20,016 nt of DNA from an uncultured Clostridia bacterium (lineage in GTDB: Bacteria > Bacillota > Clostridia > Oscillospirales > Butyricicoccaceae): contig CANUCM010000046.1 of the NCBI GenBank assembly GCA_947856675.1, positions 1 through 20,016 on the forward strand. Reading direction: 5' to 3'. Below are positions 1-7,764 of this stretch, one piece after another; the first letter of the stretch is position 1; every line of letters begins with the position of its first letter. The notes under the pieces are model-generated. The model was not told the DNA's origin, ran no database searches, and saw only the letters and a program-made list of their open reading frames with translations. The position numbers were made by a program, and so were the translations under genes.

Positions 1-22
1 AAGATAAGAGAAATTGTGACCG

Positions 23-511
23 TTATTCCTTGTTCTCCCGGTTTTGCGGTTTGTCCTTGAGCAGCTGGCGGAACTGTATGCGCGACTGGCGCAGCTCCTC
101 CGTTGTCTGAGCCAGGGCGTCTTCCGCGCGCTTCATGGCGTCCTCGCAGTACGCGCCGGCCGCTTTCATGATTTCGCGGGAGCGGCTTTCTGCGCCCGCA
201 ATGATTTCCGCGGCCTTTTTCCGTGCCTGCACGGCCACTTCATGGTCGTTGACGCGCTGTTTTGCATAGTCGTCAGCCTGTTTTTTCAGCGTATCGTATT
301 CGCGCTTACCCGCCGAAATGACCTCGTTGCGTTTTTCGACGATTTCGCGCGCCATTTTGAGCTCCGCCGGCAGATCCGCTCGGATTTCATCCAGAATGTC
401 CAGCGCTTTATCCCGCTCAATCAGGCAGCGATCGCCCAGCGGTACGCTGCGGGCATCCTGAATCATCTCATACAGGGTCATGATCAGTTCGTCAATGGTG
501 CTTCCTGCCAT
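23..511 (-). CDS. Coiled-coil protein of unknown function next to coaD
   Basis: I cannot assign a function. The 162-residue protein is soluble and highly charged, with no signal peptide or membrane segment. After a short N-terminal segment (MAGSTIDELI...) it is almost entirely Lys/Glu/Ala/Arg-rich helix, from about residue 50 to the end, as expected for a long coiled coil. Similar clostridial proteins beside coaD are often loosely labelled ATPase, ATP-synthase-B-like or DivIVA-like, but I see no P-loop, so an ATPase name is not supported. The start was set at the ATG preceded by AAGGAG with an 8-9 base gap; a longer frame upstream would run back into coaD. It lies 17 bases after the coaD stop, so it is probably the last gene of the uvrC-rsmD-coaD transcript. 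The end lies only 22 bases from the window edge, so any terminator is not visible. Confidence 0.8.
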   Translation of the reverse strand: MAGSTIDELIMTLYEMIQDARSVPLGDRCLIERDKALDILDEIRADLPAELKMAREIVEKRNEVISAGKREYDTLKKQADDYAKQRVNDHEVAVQARKKAAEIIAGAESRSREIMKAAGAYCEDAMKRAEDALAQTTEELRQSRIQFRQLLKDKPQNRENKE

Positions 512-528
512 ATATGCATTCTCCTTTA

Positions 529-1011
529 TTATAGTCCGTCCTGCCTGTGTATCAGGGCGCGGCATACGTTTTCCGGTACGAGCTGCGACAGATCCTCGCC
601 GCACGCGGCGCGGCGCCGGACTTCCGTCGAGCTGACCCGGGCAAGGTGCTGTGCCGCAGGCAAAAGCACCGTCTGTGCCTCGGGGCAGTGTTCTTCGTTA
701 AAGCGGGCCTGCAGCAGCTCATACTCAAAATCGGAGGCGCTGCGCACTCCTTTGACCACGGCGCATGCACCGCAGCGGCGGGCATACTGCCACAGCATCC
801 CATCCCATGCGTCGGCCGTTACGCCGGGGATGTCCGCCACGGCGCCCTGCAGCAGCGAAAGGCGCTGCGCGCGCGAAAACAGGTATGTCTTTTCGGCGTT
901 GTCCATCACGACGGCCACCACGCGGTCAAACAGCGCGGCGGCACGGCGGATCACATCGAGATGTCCGTTTGTCACCGGGTCAAAGCTGCCCGGAACCAAT
1001 GCGATCTTCAT
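529..1011 (-). CDS. coaD: Phosphopantetheine adenylyltransferase
   Basis: The enzyme transfers AMP from ATP to 4'-phosphopantetheine to make dephospho-CoA, the penultimate step of CoA synthesis, in the cytosol. The 160-residue length is typical. The nucleotidyltransferase signature GSFDPVTNGH lies at residues 8-17 (the TxGH-type ATP-binding site, His17). The substrate-loop segment GVRSASDFEYEL is at about 88-99, and the C-terminal SSTEVR (127-132) matches the ISST.VR signature. The start codon overlaps the rsmD stop by four bases (ATGA) and is preceded by GGGAGG inside the end of rsmD, so the two are translationally coupled. The rsmD-coaD pairing is widespread in Firmicutes and supports both calls. 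Confidence 0.97.
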   Translation of the reverse strand: MKIALVPGSFDPVTNGHLDVIRRAAALFDRVVAVVMDNAEKTYLFSRAQRLSLLQGAVADIPGVTADAWDGMLWQYARRCGACAVVKGVRSASDFEYELLQARFNEEHCPEAQTVLLPAAQHLARVSSTEVRRRAACGEDLSQLVPENVCRALIHRQDGL

Positions 1012-1559
1012 GCTTCCTCCCTTGTCAGCGTGGTGAGGGCAATGGCCCCATACCGATAGGTTTTCAGCAGCCGATATGGGCTTTCCGGCAGTGCAAACAC
1101 GTCCTCCCGGGCACTTTCACATACGATTATACCACGGGCGGCGAGGATGTCAAACTGTGCGACGGCGGAAAGTACATTCTCCAAAACCGTCCCTCCGTAC
1201 GGGGGATCCAGCAAAATGACATCATATGCCGCGCGCCCCGCGCCGCAGACAGCGGCGCGCCAGTCGCCGGCCGCCACCGTGCTGCGCCCGGAAAAGCCGC
1301 ACGCTTCAATGTTTCCGCGCAGCACACGCAGCGCCGCACGGTCGTTGTCGCAGAACAGGCAATGCGCCGCGCCGCGTGAAAGGCACTCAAGCCCCAGCTG
1401 CCCCGATCCGGCAAAAAGATCCAGCACACGCGCCTGTGAAAGCCGGAATTGTATGATGCTGAACATGGATTCCTTCACGCGATCGGTCGTCGGGCGGGTA
1501 TGCAGCCCGGGCGGCGTGCGCAGCAGCTTGCCGCGTGCGCTTCCCGCAATAATGCGCAC
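1008..1559 (-). CDS. rsmD: 16S rRNA (guanine966-N2)-methyltransferase
   Basis: RsmD methylates N2 of G966 in 16S rRNA on the assembling small subunit, using S-adenosylmethionine. The 183-residue protein has the family N-terminus MRIIAGSARGK, the RPTTDRVKESMF segment (22-33), AdoMet-binding motif I (LDLFAGSGQLGLE, 46-58) and the amino-methyltransferase catalytic motif DPPY (118-121). The start is GTG, two bases after the uvrC stop; a GAGGAG in the last uvrC codons sits about 11 bases upstream, so translation is probably coupled to uvrC. It overlaps coaD by four bases at its 3' end. No other start codon fits the conserved N-terminus. Confidence 0.96.
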   Translation of the reverse strand: MRIIAGSARGKLLRTPPGLHTRPTTDRVKESMFSIIQFRLSQARVLDLFAGSGQLGLECLSRGAAHCLFCDNDRAALRVLRGNIEACGFSGRSTVAAGDWRAAVCGAGRAAYDVILLDPPYGGTVLENVLSAVAQFDILAARGIIVCESAREDVFALPESPYRLLKTYRYGAIALTTLTREEA

Positions 1560-1561
1560 GG

Positions 1562-3391
1562 TTATTCACGCTCCTCTTTGTGCGAAAAATAGTCGGCGAT
1601 GTTCTGCGCCACATCACGGGGCACCGCCTGGCTCAGCTGCTGCACCGAGGCGCGGCGGATGGCCGCCATGCTTCCGAACATGCGCAGCAGGCGCTTGCGC
1701 CGCGCCGGCCCCACGCCTTCAATGTCATCCAGCGGCGAACGGCGTGCGTTTTTTGCGCGCACGTCCTGGTGATACGCCACGGCAAAGCGGTGGGTTTCCT
1801 CCTGGATTCGCCCAACCAGCGCGAATACCGCCGGCACCGCGGAAAGGCCTATCTCTTTTCCGTCTGCCGCAACCAGCGCGCGGGTACGGTGATGGGAATC
1901 CTTGACCATTCCAAACACCGGAAGCGAAAGCCCGCGGCGCGCAAGCTCACGCTGCGCTGCAGCCGTCTGCCCTGCTCCGCCGTCCATCAGCAGAAGATCG
2001 GGCAGAGGCAGAAAGCTCTCGTCGCCGCCCAGCGCGCGATCCAGCCGCCGGCCGACCACTTCCGCAATGGCTCCGTAGTCGTCGCCGCCGGCCGCTTCTT
2101 TGATTTTAAACTTTTTATACGCGCCGCGGCGTGCATTGCCGTCCAGAAAGACCGTCATGGATGCCACGGCGTCGCTGCCTGCGGTGTTGGAAATGTCAAA
2201 GGCCTCGATGCGCTTCGGCTCTGCGCCCAGGCCCAGCATCTCTCCCAAAAGCGCCAGCGTTTTGTGTGAACGCTGTTCGCGTGTTTCGAGCGCTTCGAGC
2301 TCCAGCCTTGCATTGTCTGCCGCAAGGCGCACCATCGCCGCCTTTTCCCCGCGTTTGGGAAAAAGAACCGTGCAGCGCCTGCCGCGCAGCGAGGACAGCA
2401 GCTCCTCCACCCCGGAACAATCGTCAATTTCCCTGTCCAGCGCCAGCTCCCGAGGTGCGTTTTCGGCGCGGGTGTAATACTGCTTGGCAAAGCTCTCCAG
2501 CAAATCGGGCAGATCTTCTTCTTCCAGAGCGTCAAAAAACTCGGTTTTTTTATCGATCAGGCTGCCGCCCGCATAAGACAGCACGGTCACGGCGGCGCGC
2601 CGGGAGCGCACTGCGCACCCCAGCACATCAACATCTGACAGCGTCACGCCCGTTACCAGCCTGCTGCGGCCCAGCTTCTGCACAGCGCGCAGGCGGTCCC
2701 GGTACAGCGCAGCGGCCTCAAAATCCATCGCCTCTGCGCGCTCCTGCATCTTTTTCTCAAGGGACTCGGCCAGCGCTTCGCTTTTTCCCTCAAGCAGCAG
2801 CGTGCTCTGGTGCAAAAGCTCTGCATACTGCTGCGCACTGATCTTTCCCGTGCACACGCCGCAGCATTTTCCCAGATGCAGCATAAGGCAGGGGCGTTCC
2901 CTGCCGATGTCACGCGGAAACACCCGGCTGCAGCTGGGCAGTCCAAAGGTCTCGCGCACCGTTTCAATGGCGGCCTTGGCCGCACCGCGCCCGCCATACG
3001 GACCAAAATAGCGCGCGCCGTCATCCCGCCGGGCCGGCGCAATGCCAAAAGCCGCATATTCCCCCTGGGGCAGCCGCACATAAGGGTAGCCCTTGTCATC
3101 CTTGAGCAGGATGTTGTATTTCGGTTTGTAGCGCTTGATCAGTGTGTTTTCCAAAAGCAGCGCATCAAACTCCGTCTTGGCATAAATGGTCTCAAAGTCG
3201 CAGATATTTTCCACGAGCCGGCGCGTTTTGGCCGTGTGGGAAGCAAGGTTCGCAAAGTACTGACTGACGCGGTTTTTCAGCGCCTTTGCTTTGCCGACAT
3301 AAATCACCTTGCCTTCCCGGTCGCGCATCAGGTATACGCCGGGCACCAGCGGAAGCTCATGCGCCTTGTCGCGCAGTTGCTGCAGCGTCAT
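1562..3391 (-). CDS. uvrC: Excinuclease ABC subunit C
   Basis: UvrC makes both incisions around a lesion in nucleotide-excision repair, working with UvrB in the UvrABC system. The 609-residue protein has all expected parts: an N-terminal GIY-YIG nuclease (PGVYLM...VIYVGKAKALKNR, about 17-41); a Cys-rich stretch near 150-180 (RPCLMLHLGKCCGVC), matching cysteines reported to hold an iron-sulfur cluster in E. coli UvrC; a UVR helix hairpin (about 200-235) that contacts UvrB; an RNase H-like nuclease with FDISN, LLLMDGGAGQ and the EETHRFA histidine; and a C-terminal helix-hairpin-helix (IEGVGPARRKRLL). An ATG six codons earlier is possible, but it falls in the T-tract of a terminator. The chosen ATG has GGAGG seven bases upstream and gives the usual N-terminus. 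Confidence 0.97.
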   Translation of the reverse strand: MTLQQLRDKAHELPLVPGVYLMRDREGKVIYVGKAKALKNRVSQYFANLASHTAKTRRLVENICDFETIYAKTEFDALLLENTLIKRYKPKYNILLKDDKGYPYVRLPQGEYAAFGIAPARRDDGARYFGPYGGRGAAKAAIETVRETFGLPSCSRVFPRDIGRERPCLMLHLGKCCGVCTGKISAQQYAELLHQSTLLLEGKSEALAESLEKKMQERAEAMDFEAAALYRDRLRAVQKLGRSRLVTGVTLSDVDVLGCAVRSRRAAVTVLSYAGGSLIDKKTEFFDALEEEDLPDLLESFAKQYYTRAENAPRELALDREIDDCSGVEELLSSLRGRRCTVLFPKRGEKAAMVRLAADNARLELEALETREQRSHKTLALLGEMLGLGAEPKRIEAFDISNTAGSDAVASMTVFLDGNARRGAYKKFKIKEAAGGDDYGAIAEVVGRRLDRALGGDESFLPLPDLLLMDGGAGQTAAAQRELARRGLSLPVFGMVKDSHHRTRALVAADGKEIGLSAVPAVFALVGRIQEETHRFAVAYHQDVRAKNARRSPLDDIEGVGPARRKRLLRMFGSMAAIRRASVQQLSQAVPRDVAQNIADYFSHKEERE

Positions 3392-3411
3392 AATTTCCTC
3401 CAAAGCCATAT

Positions 3412-3438
3412 AAAAAGCGCCGCGTTGATGCGCGGCGC
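3412..3438 (-). terminator. Intrinsic terminator after the HPr-like gene
   Basis: On the minus strand GCGCCGCG, a six-base loop and CGCGGCGC form a perfect 8 bp GC stem followed by TTTTT. It lies 20 bases after the HPr-like stop and only 20 bases before the chosen uvrC start, so it probably limits read-through from the HPr promoter into uvrC. Confidence 0.85.
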
Positions 3439-3457
3439 TCCGGGAAAGTATGGGGTC

Positions 3458-3721
3458 TTATTCGCCGAAATTGGCGGCGATGAGCGCGCACAGCGCGTTG
3501 ACAGCCTCCTCCTCATCGGGGCCTTCGGCTGAGATGGTGATGGTGCTGCCTTTGGTGATGCCCAGCGAGAGCACACCCAGAAGGCTCTTGGCATTGACCT
3601 TGCGGTCATCCTTTTCCACCATCATGGTGCTGCGGAACTCGTTGGCTTTCTGAATAAAAAAGGTTGCGGGCCGGGCGTAAAGCCCCACCTGATTGGTTAC
3701 GGTGATATCCTTGGAAAACAT
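3458..3721 (-). CDS. HPr-family protein with Tyr in place of catalytic His15
   Basis: The 87-residue protein has the full HPr fold signature: an N-terminal strand, GL-ARPA at 13-19, and VNAKSLLGVLSLG at 42-54. Canonical HPr carries phosphate from enzyme I on His15; here codon 3677-3679 (TAC on the minus strand) gives Tyr15, so normal PTS phosphotransfer is not expected. Ser46, the site used by HPr kinase/phosphorylase for CcpA-dependent carbon control, is present. This combination recalls Bacillus Crh, which has Gln15 and Ser46. The protein may therefore be regulatory rather than a sugar-transport carrier (inference). The start is ATG at 3721 with GAGGGAG just upstream. The gene has its own promoter (3765-3793) and terminator (3412-3438), so it can be expressed as a single-gene unit. 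No other PTS gene is in the window. Confidence 0.92.
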   Translation of the reverse strand: MFSKDITVTNQVGLYARPATFFIQKANEFRSTMMVEKDDRKVNAKSLLGVLSLGITKGSTITISAEGPDEEEAVNALCALIAANFGE

Positions 3722-3764
3722 AAGCTCCCTCGCTTCCTGAGATTCGGTTCAATGATTATTTTCT

Positions 3765-3793
3765 ATTTTAGCAGATTCTTATGCGCTTGGCAA
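3765..3793 (-). promoter_or_regulatory. Sigma-A-type promoter of the HPr-like gene
   Basis: Reading the minus strand, TTGCCA (-35, 3788-3793) is followed after exactly 17 bases by TAAAAT (-10, 3765-3770). Transcription would start near 3758, giving a leader of about 37 bases that contains the GAGGGAG ribosome site. The promoter lies wholly in the gap between the DUF554 gene and the HPr-like gene. Confidence 0.75.
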
Positions 3794-3809
3794 TCCCTTT
3801 TATGTAAAA

Positions 3810-4538
3810 TCACAGTATGAAGGACAGCAGAATCGGCATGAATGCGGCGGGGATCAGGTTTGCGACATTAAACTTTTTGATGCCCCACAGATCAAATCCT
3901 ATCAGCATCAGTACGGCAGAGCCTACCAGCGACATCTGCCCGACGACCGCCATGGGAATGTATTCACCCAAAAAATACGCCAGCAGCGTAATGGCGCCCT
4001 GGTACACAAAGACCGACAGCGCCGACAAAATAACGCCGTAGCCGTAAACCGTGGCAAAAATAATGGATATCACGCCGTCCAGCACAGCCTTTGTCAAAAG
4101 CATGGACGGGTCGCCCATAATGCCATCCTGAATGGAGCCGATAATCGCCATGGCCCCGGAACAGAACAGCACCGTGGCGCAGGCAAACCCCACACCGATG
4201 TCAGCGCCTTCCTCCGCTCCCGGGCGCGACAGCTTTCGCTTTAAAAAATTAGCCACGCGGTTAAACATCCGGTCAATGCCAATGGCTTCTCCCAGCAAAG
4301 CGCCCAGCACAAGCGACAAAACCATTCCCAGCCCGTACGACGAGGTCAGCACCCCCTGCTGCGAAGCCGTGACCGCCTGCGTCACCACGCCCAGCACTCC
4401 CAGGAGAAACACCCCCGTGCCCTGCGCTGTAAATATGATTTCCTGAAACCGTTTTGGAATGCCCTTTTTAAACAAAAGCCCAACGGCTCCGCCCGCCACT
4501 ACCGCGGCACTGTTGACCAGTGTGCCCAACCCTATCAT
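3810..4538 (-). CDS. DUF554 family membrane protein
   Basis: A 242-residue, strongly hydrophobic protein with the DUF554 (E. coli YqgA-like) N-terminus MIGLGTLVNSAAVVAGGAVGLL, followed by a basic loop (KKGIPKRFQE) and about six or seven further membrane segments. The GIDRMFN and FCSGAMAIIGSIQDG stretches are typical of the family. It sits in the cytoplasmic membrane. Its function is not established; a transport role is only a guess. The ATG at 4538 is preceded by AAGGAG at a slightly long 11-base gap. It lies 76 bases after mutS2 on the same strand with no T-tract terminator between, so it may be the last gene of the ybeY-era-recO-mutS2 transcript. Confidence 0.9.
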   Translation of the reverse strand: MIGLGTLVNSAAVVAGGAVGLLFKKGIPKRFQEIIFTAQGTGVFLLGVLGVVTQAVTASQQGVLTSSYGLGMVLSLVLGALLGEAIGIDRMFNRVANFLKRKLSRPGAEEGADIGVGFACATVLFCSGAMAIIGSIQDGIMGDPSMLLTKAVLDGVISIIFATVYGYGVILSALSVFVYQGAITLLAYFLGEYIPMAVVGQMSLVGSAVLMLIGFDLWGIKKFNVANLIPAAFMPILLSFIL

Positions 4539-4572
4539 GTTTTCTTTTTCTCCTTTTTGCTTTCTCCCGCTC

Positions 4573-4589
4573 GGGCGGCCCAGCCGCCC
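4573..4589. repeat. Short GC hairpin between mutS2 and the DUF554 gene
   Basis: GGGCGGC, a three-base loop and GCCGCCC form a perfect 7 bp stem in the 76-base gap. Neither strand has a T-tract after the stem, so I do not call it an intrinsic terminator. It could pause polymerase or block exonucleases between the two cistrons. Confidence 0.4.
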
Positions 4590-4614
4590 TGCGCGATACG
4601 CGCCGGAAGGCGCT

Positions 4615-6993
4615 TTACCGCAGCTGCGCTATGGTCACTCCGTCTTCGCCTTCGCCGTAGACCCCCAACCGGAAACTTTTGACCTGCGGCATACTCTTGA
4701 GTTCTGCCTGCACCGCCCTGCGCAGCACACCGGTGCCTTTTCCGTGGATGATGGTCACGGCCGTCAGATGCATCCGCTCCGCTCCGTCAATAAAACGCTC
4801 CAGCTCCATTACAGCCTCGTCGGCCGTCATGCCGCGCAAATCCAGGCTTGCCCCCTGCCCTTCCGGGCGCGGCACGCGCGCACCTGCCGTGCTTTTCGGC
4901 GCCTGAACACCTTTTGGCTTGCTTTCTTCAATAAACTGTATCTCGTCGGGGCTGACGGTGATTTTCATAATGCCCGCCTGCACATGCACTTTTCCGCCCG
5001 GCTCCGGCGTTTCCAAAACCGTGGCCCGGGTTTTGCTCGTCAGCAGCTCCACCGTATCCCCCGCACGCAGCGGCCTCGGCGGCGGGACGGCCTTTTTGCG
5101 CATTTTTTCAAGCGCTGCCTTGCGCTCGGCCTCGGAAATCTCGCCGCGCAGCGCGGCCCGCGCCTGTGCCAGATTGGGGTTTTTCCCGTCCTCCGCCTGC
5201 TGCCGCAGCCTTTTGGCTTCTGTCAGCACATATTCCGATGCGGCCCGCGCATTGCTGAGAATCTCCTGCGCCTTGAGCTTGGCCTCCATCACAAGCTTTT
5301 CCCGCTCATCCTCCAGCGTGCTCAAGCGCTGCCGCGCCGTCCGCTCGGCCTCGGCCGCCTGGGCGCGTGAGCGCTCCGCTGCCGCCAGCTTGCCTTCCAG
5401 CTCCTGCCGGCGCTCCTCAAGCCGGGAAATAACCTCTTCAAACCGCTTGCTGTCGGCGCCGATCCGGCTGTCCGCGCTGCGGATCACCGATTCGTCCAGC
5501 CCAAGCCTCGCTGCTATGGCAAAAGCATTGGATTTTCCCGGCACGCCAAACACCAGCCGGTACGTCGGACGAAGCGTCTGTACATCAAACTCACATGAGG
5601 CGTTTTCCACGCCGGGAGTTTCCAGCGCATACATTTTCAGCTCGGCGTAATGCGTGGTCGCAATGACGGCGCTGCCTTTGCGCCGCAGCTCTTCGATAAT
5701 GGCCATGGCCAGCGCGGCGCCTTCCACAGGATCGGTGCCCGCCCCCAGCTCGTCGAGCAGCACCAGCGACCCGGTGTCCGCCTGCTGCAGAATATTCACA
5801 ATGTTTTTCATGTGCGAGGAAAATGTCGACAGCGACTGTTCAATGCTCTGCTCGTCGCCGATGTCGGCCAGGATGCTGCTGCGTATACGTACCGTGCTGT
5901 CTTCTGCCGCGGGGATGTGCAGCCCGCACTGCGCCATGGCAGTCAAAAGCCCTACCGTTTTGATGCTCACGGTTTTGCCGCCGGTGTTGGGACCGGTGAT
6001 AATGACGGTGTCGCACCGGCCGCCTATTTCGAAGTCAATGGGCACGGCGCTGTCAGCGGGGAGCAGCGGATGCCTTGCCCGGCGCAGAAGGGTTTTTCCG
6101 TCCTCTGCCAGCCGCGGGCGCTGCGCTTTCATTTTGTACGCCAGCTTTGCCCGCGCAAAAATGAAATCCAGCGCGCACAGCGTTTCATAATCGCGCTGTA
6201 TCGCCCCGGCGCAGGAAGCTACCTCTGCCGAAAGCGAAGCCAGAATGCGTTCGATTTCGTGCTGTTCCTTGCCCGCAAGCACGCGGATGGCGTTGTTGAG
6301 GTCCACCACTGCCGTCGGCTCGATAAACAGCGTCGCACCGCTGGCCGACACGTCGTGCACAAGGCCGCCGAAAGCCGAACGGTACTCGGCCTTGACAGGC
6401 ACGACATACCGCCCCGAACGGATGGTCACAAGGCTGTCCTGCAGCATTTTCTGATAGGTGGGCGACGAAGTGATGCGGTTGAGCACATCGCGCACGCGCG
6501 AAGATGACACGCGCATCTGCCGGCGGATGTCCTGAAGTTCGGAACTGGCTGAGTCGGCCACCTCCTCCTCGGACACAATGGACGAGGTGATTTTTTCTTC
6601 AAGATACTTGTTGCCCGAAAGCGAGGCAAACAGCTCGGACAGCGAGGTCTGCGCCTCACGCCGCCCCTCGGTATACCCGCGCACAACGCGGGCCGTATGC
6701 AAAAGGCGCGCTACGCTCAAAAGCTCCGAAAGGTTGAGTACGCCGCCCATGTCGGCGCGGCCCAGCGCATCCGCCAGGTTTTTTGCCCCGCCGAACGACG
6801 GGCTGCCGAACAGCCCTGTCAGCATGACGGCGTCGGCGCACTGCTGCTGCAAAAGCTCACAGCGGGCAAGCCCCGGCTCCGGCCGCAGCTCCAGCGCGCG
6901 CTTGCGCGCAAGCTCGGTCTGGGTTTCCTCGGCCAGCAGGGAAAGCACCTTGTCAAACTCCAGCGTGCGCAGTGATTTTTCCTGTAGTGTCAT
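4615..6993 (-). CDS. mutS2: MutS2 ATPase/endonuclease with C-terminal Smr domain
   Basis: MutS2 is a MutS-type ATPase with an Smr nuclease. It has been tied to suppressing or modulating recombination, and in Bacillus subtilis to binding collided ribosomes and splitting them. The 792 residues are full length: core and lever helices (1-310), Walker A GPNTGGKT (334-341), Walker B LVLLDELGAGTDP (410-422), a THYAEL switch (447-452), a long charged coiled coil (about 515-640), and an Smr domain from LDLRG (717-721) through HGKGTG (750-755). It lacks the mismatch-recognition domain of MutS1, as expected. The start overlaps the recO stop by four bases (ATGA), with TTAGGAG seven bases upstream. It is the large distal gene of the ybeY-era-yqzL-recO-mutS2 run. 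Confidence 0.97.
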   Translation of the reverse strand: MTLQEKSLRTLEFDKVLSLLAEETQTELARKRALELRPEPGLARCELLQQQCADAVMLTGLFGSPSFGGAKNLADALGRADMGGVLNLSELLSVARLLHTARVVRGYTEGRREAQTSLSELFASLSGNKYLEEKITSSIVSEEEVADSASSELQDIRRQMRVSSSRVRDVLNRITSSPTYQKMLQDSLVTIRSGRYVVPVKAEYRSAFGGLVHDVSASGATLFIEPTAVVDLNNAIRVLAGKEQHEIERILASLSAEVASCAGAIQRDYETLCALDFIFARAKLAYKMKAQRPRLAEDGKTLLRRARHPLLPADSAVPIDFEIGGRCDTVIITGPNTGGKTVSIKTVGLLTAMAQCGLHIPAAEDSTVRIRSSILADIGDEQSIEQSLSTFSSHMKNIVNILQQADTGSLVLLDELGAGTDPVEGAALAMAIIEELRRKGSAVIATTHYAELKMYALETPGVENASCEFDVQTLRPTYRLVFGVPGKSNAFAIAARLGLDESVIRSADSRIGADSKRFEEVISRLEERRQELEGKLAAAERSRAQAAEAERTARQRLSTLEDEREKLVMEAKLKAQEILSNARAASEYVLTEAKRLRQQAEDGKNPNLAQARAALRGEISEAERKAALEKMRKKAVPPPRPLRAGDTVELLTSKTRATVLETPEPGGKVHVQAGIMKITVSPDEIQFIEESKPKGVQAPKSTAGARVPRPEGQGASLDLRGMTADEAVMELERFIDGAERMHLTAVTIIHGKGTGVLRRAVQAELKSMPQVKSFRLGVYGEGEDGVTIAQLR

Positions 6994-7646
6994 AAAAGTT
7001 CTCCTAAACTGCGATAAAAATCCAGCGTTTTAAAGCCGCGCTCCAGGCGCGACAACAGATACTTTTCGCAAAAGCCGCACAGTTCCTCCCTGCATTTTCC
7101 CTCCAGGGAAAACGCCAGTATACGCCGAAGCTCGCAGGTCAGTATGTACTGTGCGCAGCACAGCGCCCGCTCACCCAGCGCGCCGCGCAGTGTTTTTTCG
7201 TCGGGCGCATAGCCGCTCAGCGCGGCATAGCGCAGCTCAAAGGCCGCCTTGATTTTCCAGCGCTCGCTCAGTCCGCGTGACAGGGCATACAGGCTGTTGA
7301 GCGCCAGGCGGAGCACATCGGGCTGCAGCGGCGCGCCCTCCGCTTCCGTTGCCAGCACCTCTGCAAAGTACGCCGCGAGCGACATGGCGTCAAGGTCGCG
7401 GCTGAGCCCGGAAAACTGTTCCTTCGGCTCCGCGTCATCCAGGCGCAGCCGCCCTCCGTATTCAAACAGGGTCATTTCCGAATAACAAAAAAGCTGAACC
7501 GCCGGCAAAAGCGGACTTTTTTTGCGCCGGGCACCGCGTGCGCTGACCGTCAAAAGTCCCATGCGATCGGTCAGCACGGTCAGTATTTTGTCGCTCTCCC
7601 GGTAATCGACCGAGCGGAGCACAAGACCGTTTACCACGGTATGCAT
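6990..7646 (-). CDS. recO: DNA repair protein RecO, short form without Cys4 zinc finger
   Basis: RecO anneals SSB-coated DNA and, with RecR, loads RecA at gaps. The N-terminal OB-fold is clear (MHTVVNGLVLRSVDYRESDK, then VSARGARRKKS at about 34-44), and the helical domain follows (LAAYFAEVLATEAEG, near 90-104). The protein has 218 residues; many RecO proteins have about 240-255. The missing part is the zinc finger that normally follows SGYAP: here SGYAPDEKTLRG goes almost straight to ALCCAQYILTCELRRILAF, with no CxxC pair in the expected place. The C-terminus (CEKYLLSRLERGFKTLDF) is normal, so this is an internal loss and not a truncation. It starts inside the yqzL stop codon (TGATG) and overlaps mutS2 by four bases. 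Confidence 0.93.
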   Translation of the reverse strand: MHTVVNGLVLRSVDYRESDKILTVLTDRMGLLTVSARGARRKKSPLLPAVQLFCYSEMTLFEYGGRLRLDDAEPKEQFSGLSRDLDAMSLAAYFAEVLATEAEGAPLQPDVLRLALNSLYALSRGLSERWKIKAAFELRYAALSGYAPDEKTLRGALGERALCCAQYILTCELRRILAFSLEGKCREELCGFCEKYLLSRLERGFKTLDFYRSLGELL

Positions 7647-7756
7647 CAGCGCTTTCCCCTCTCTTCCGGCCTGTGCGAGCGCTCACTCGCCTTGTAATAG
7701 CAATAAGCCTGCGGCAGTCCCGTCTTTTTAAAAAGCTCCCACGCTGCGTCCTTCAT
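7646..7756 (-). CDS. yqzL: YqzL-family small protein
   Basis: A 36-residue reading frame between era and recO. It begins MKDAAWELFKKTG and continues through LPQAYCYYKASE, which matches the short YqzL pattern (aromatic N-terminal helix, TG turn, YxxYK-type end) found at this exact place in many Firmicutes. Its function is unknown. The ATG is preceded by GAGGTGA at a good distance, and the TGA stop shares its A with the recO ATG, so it is translationally coupled to recO. The match to the family by sequence, the ribosome site and the conserved position together make it a real gene despite its size. The basic tail (RSHRPEERGKR) is not conserved in the homologues I remember. Confidence 0.82.
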   Translation of the reverse strand: MKDAAWELFKKTGLPQAYCYYKASERSHRPEERGKR

Positions 7757-7764
7757 GCTTTCAC

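Noticed and set aside
44..1036. 330-codon plus-strand open frame over the coiled-coil and coaD genes
   Set aside because: Antisense to two well-supported genes; the product is Cys/Arg/Ser-rich with no family features.
3392..3409. Earlier uvrC start adding six residues
   Set aside because: It would begin next to the T run of the terminator, with no ribosome site. GGAGG lies correctly before the ATG at 3391.
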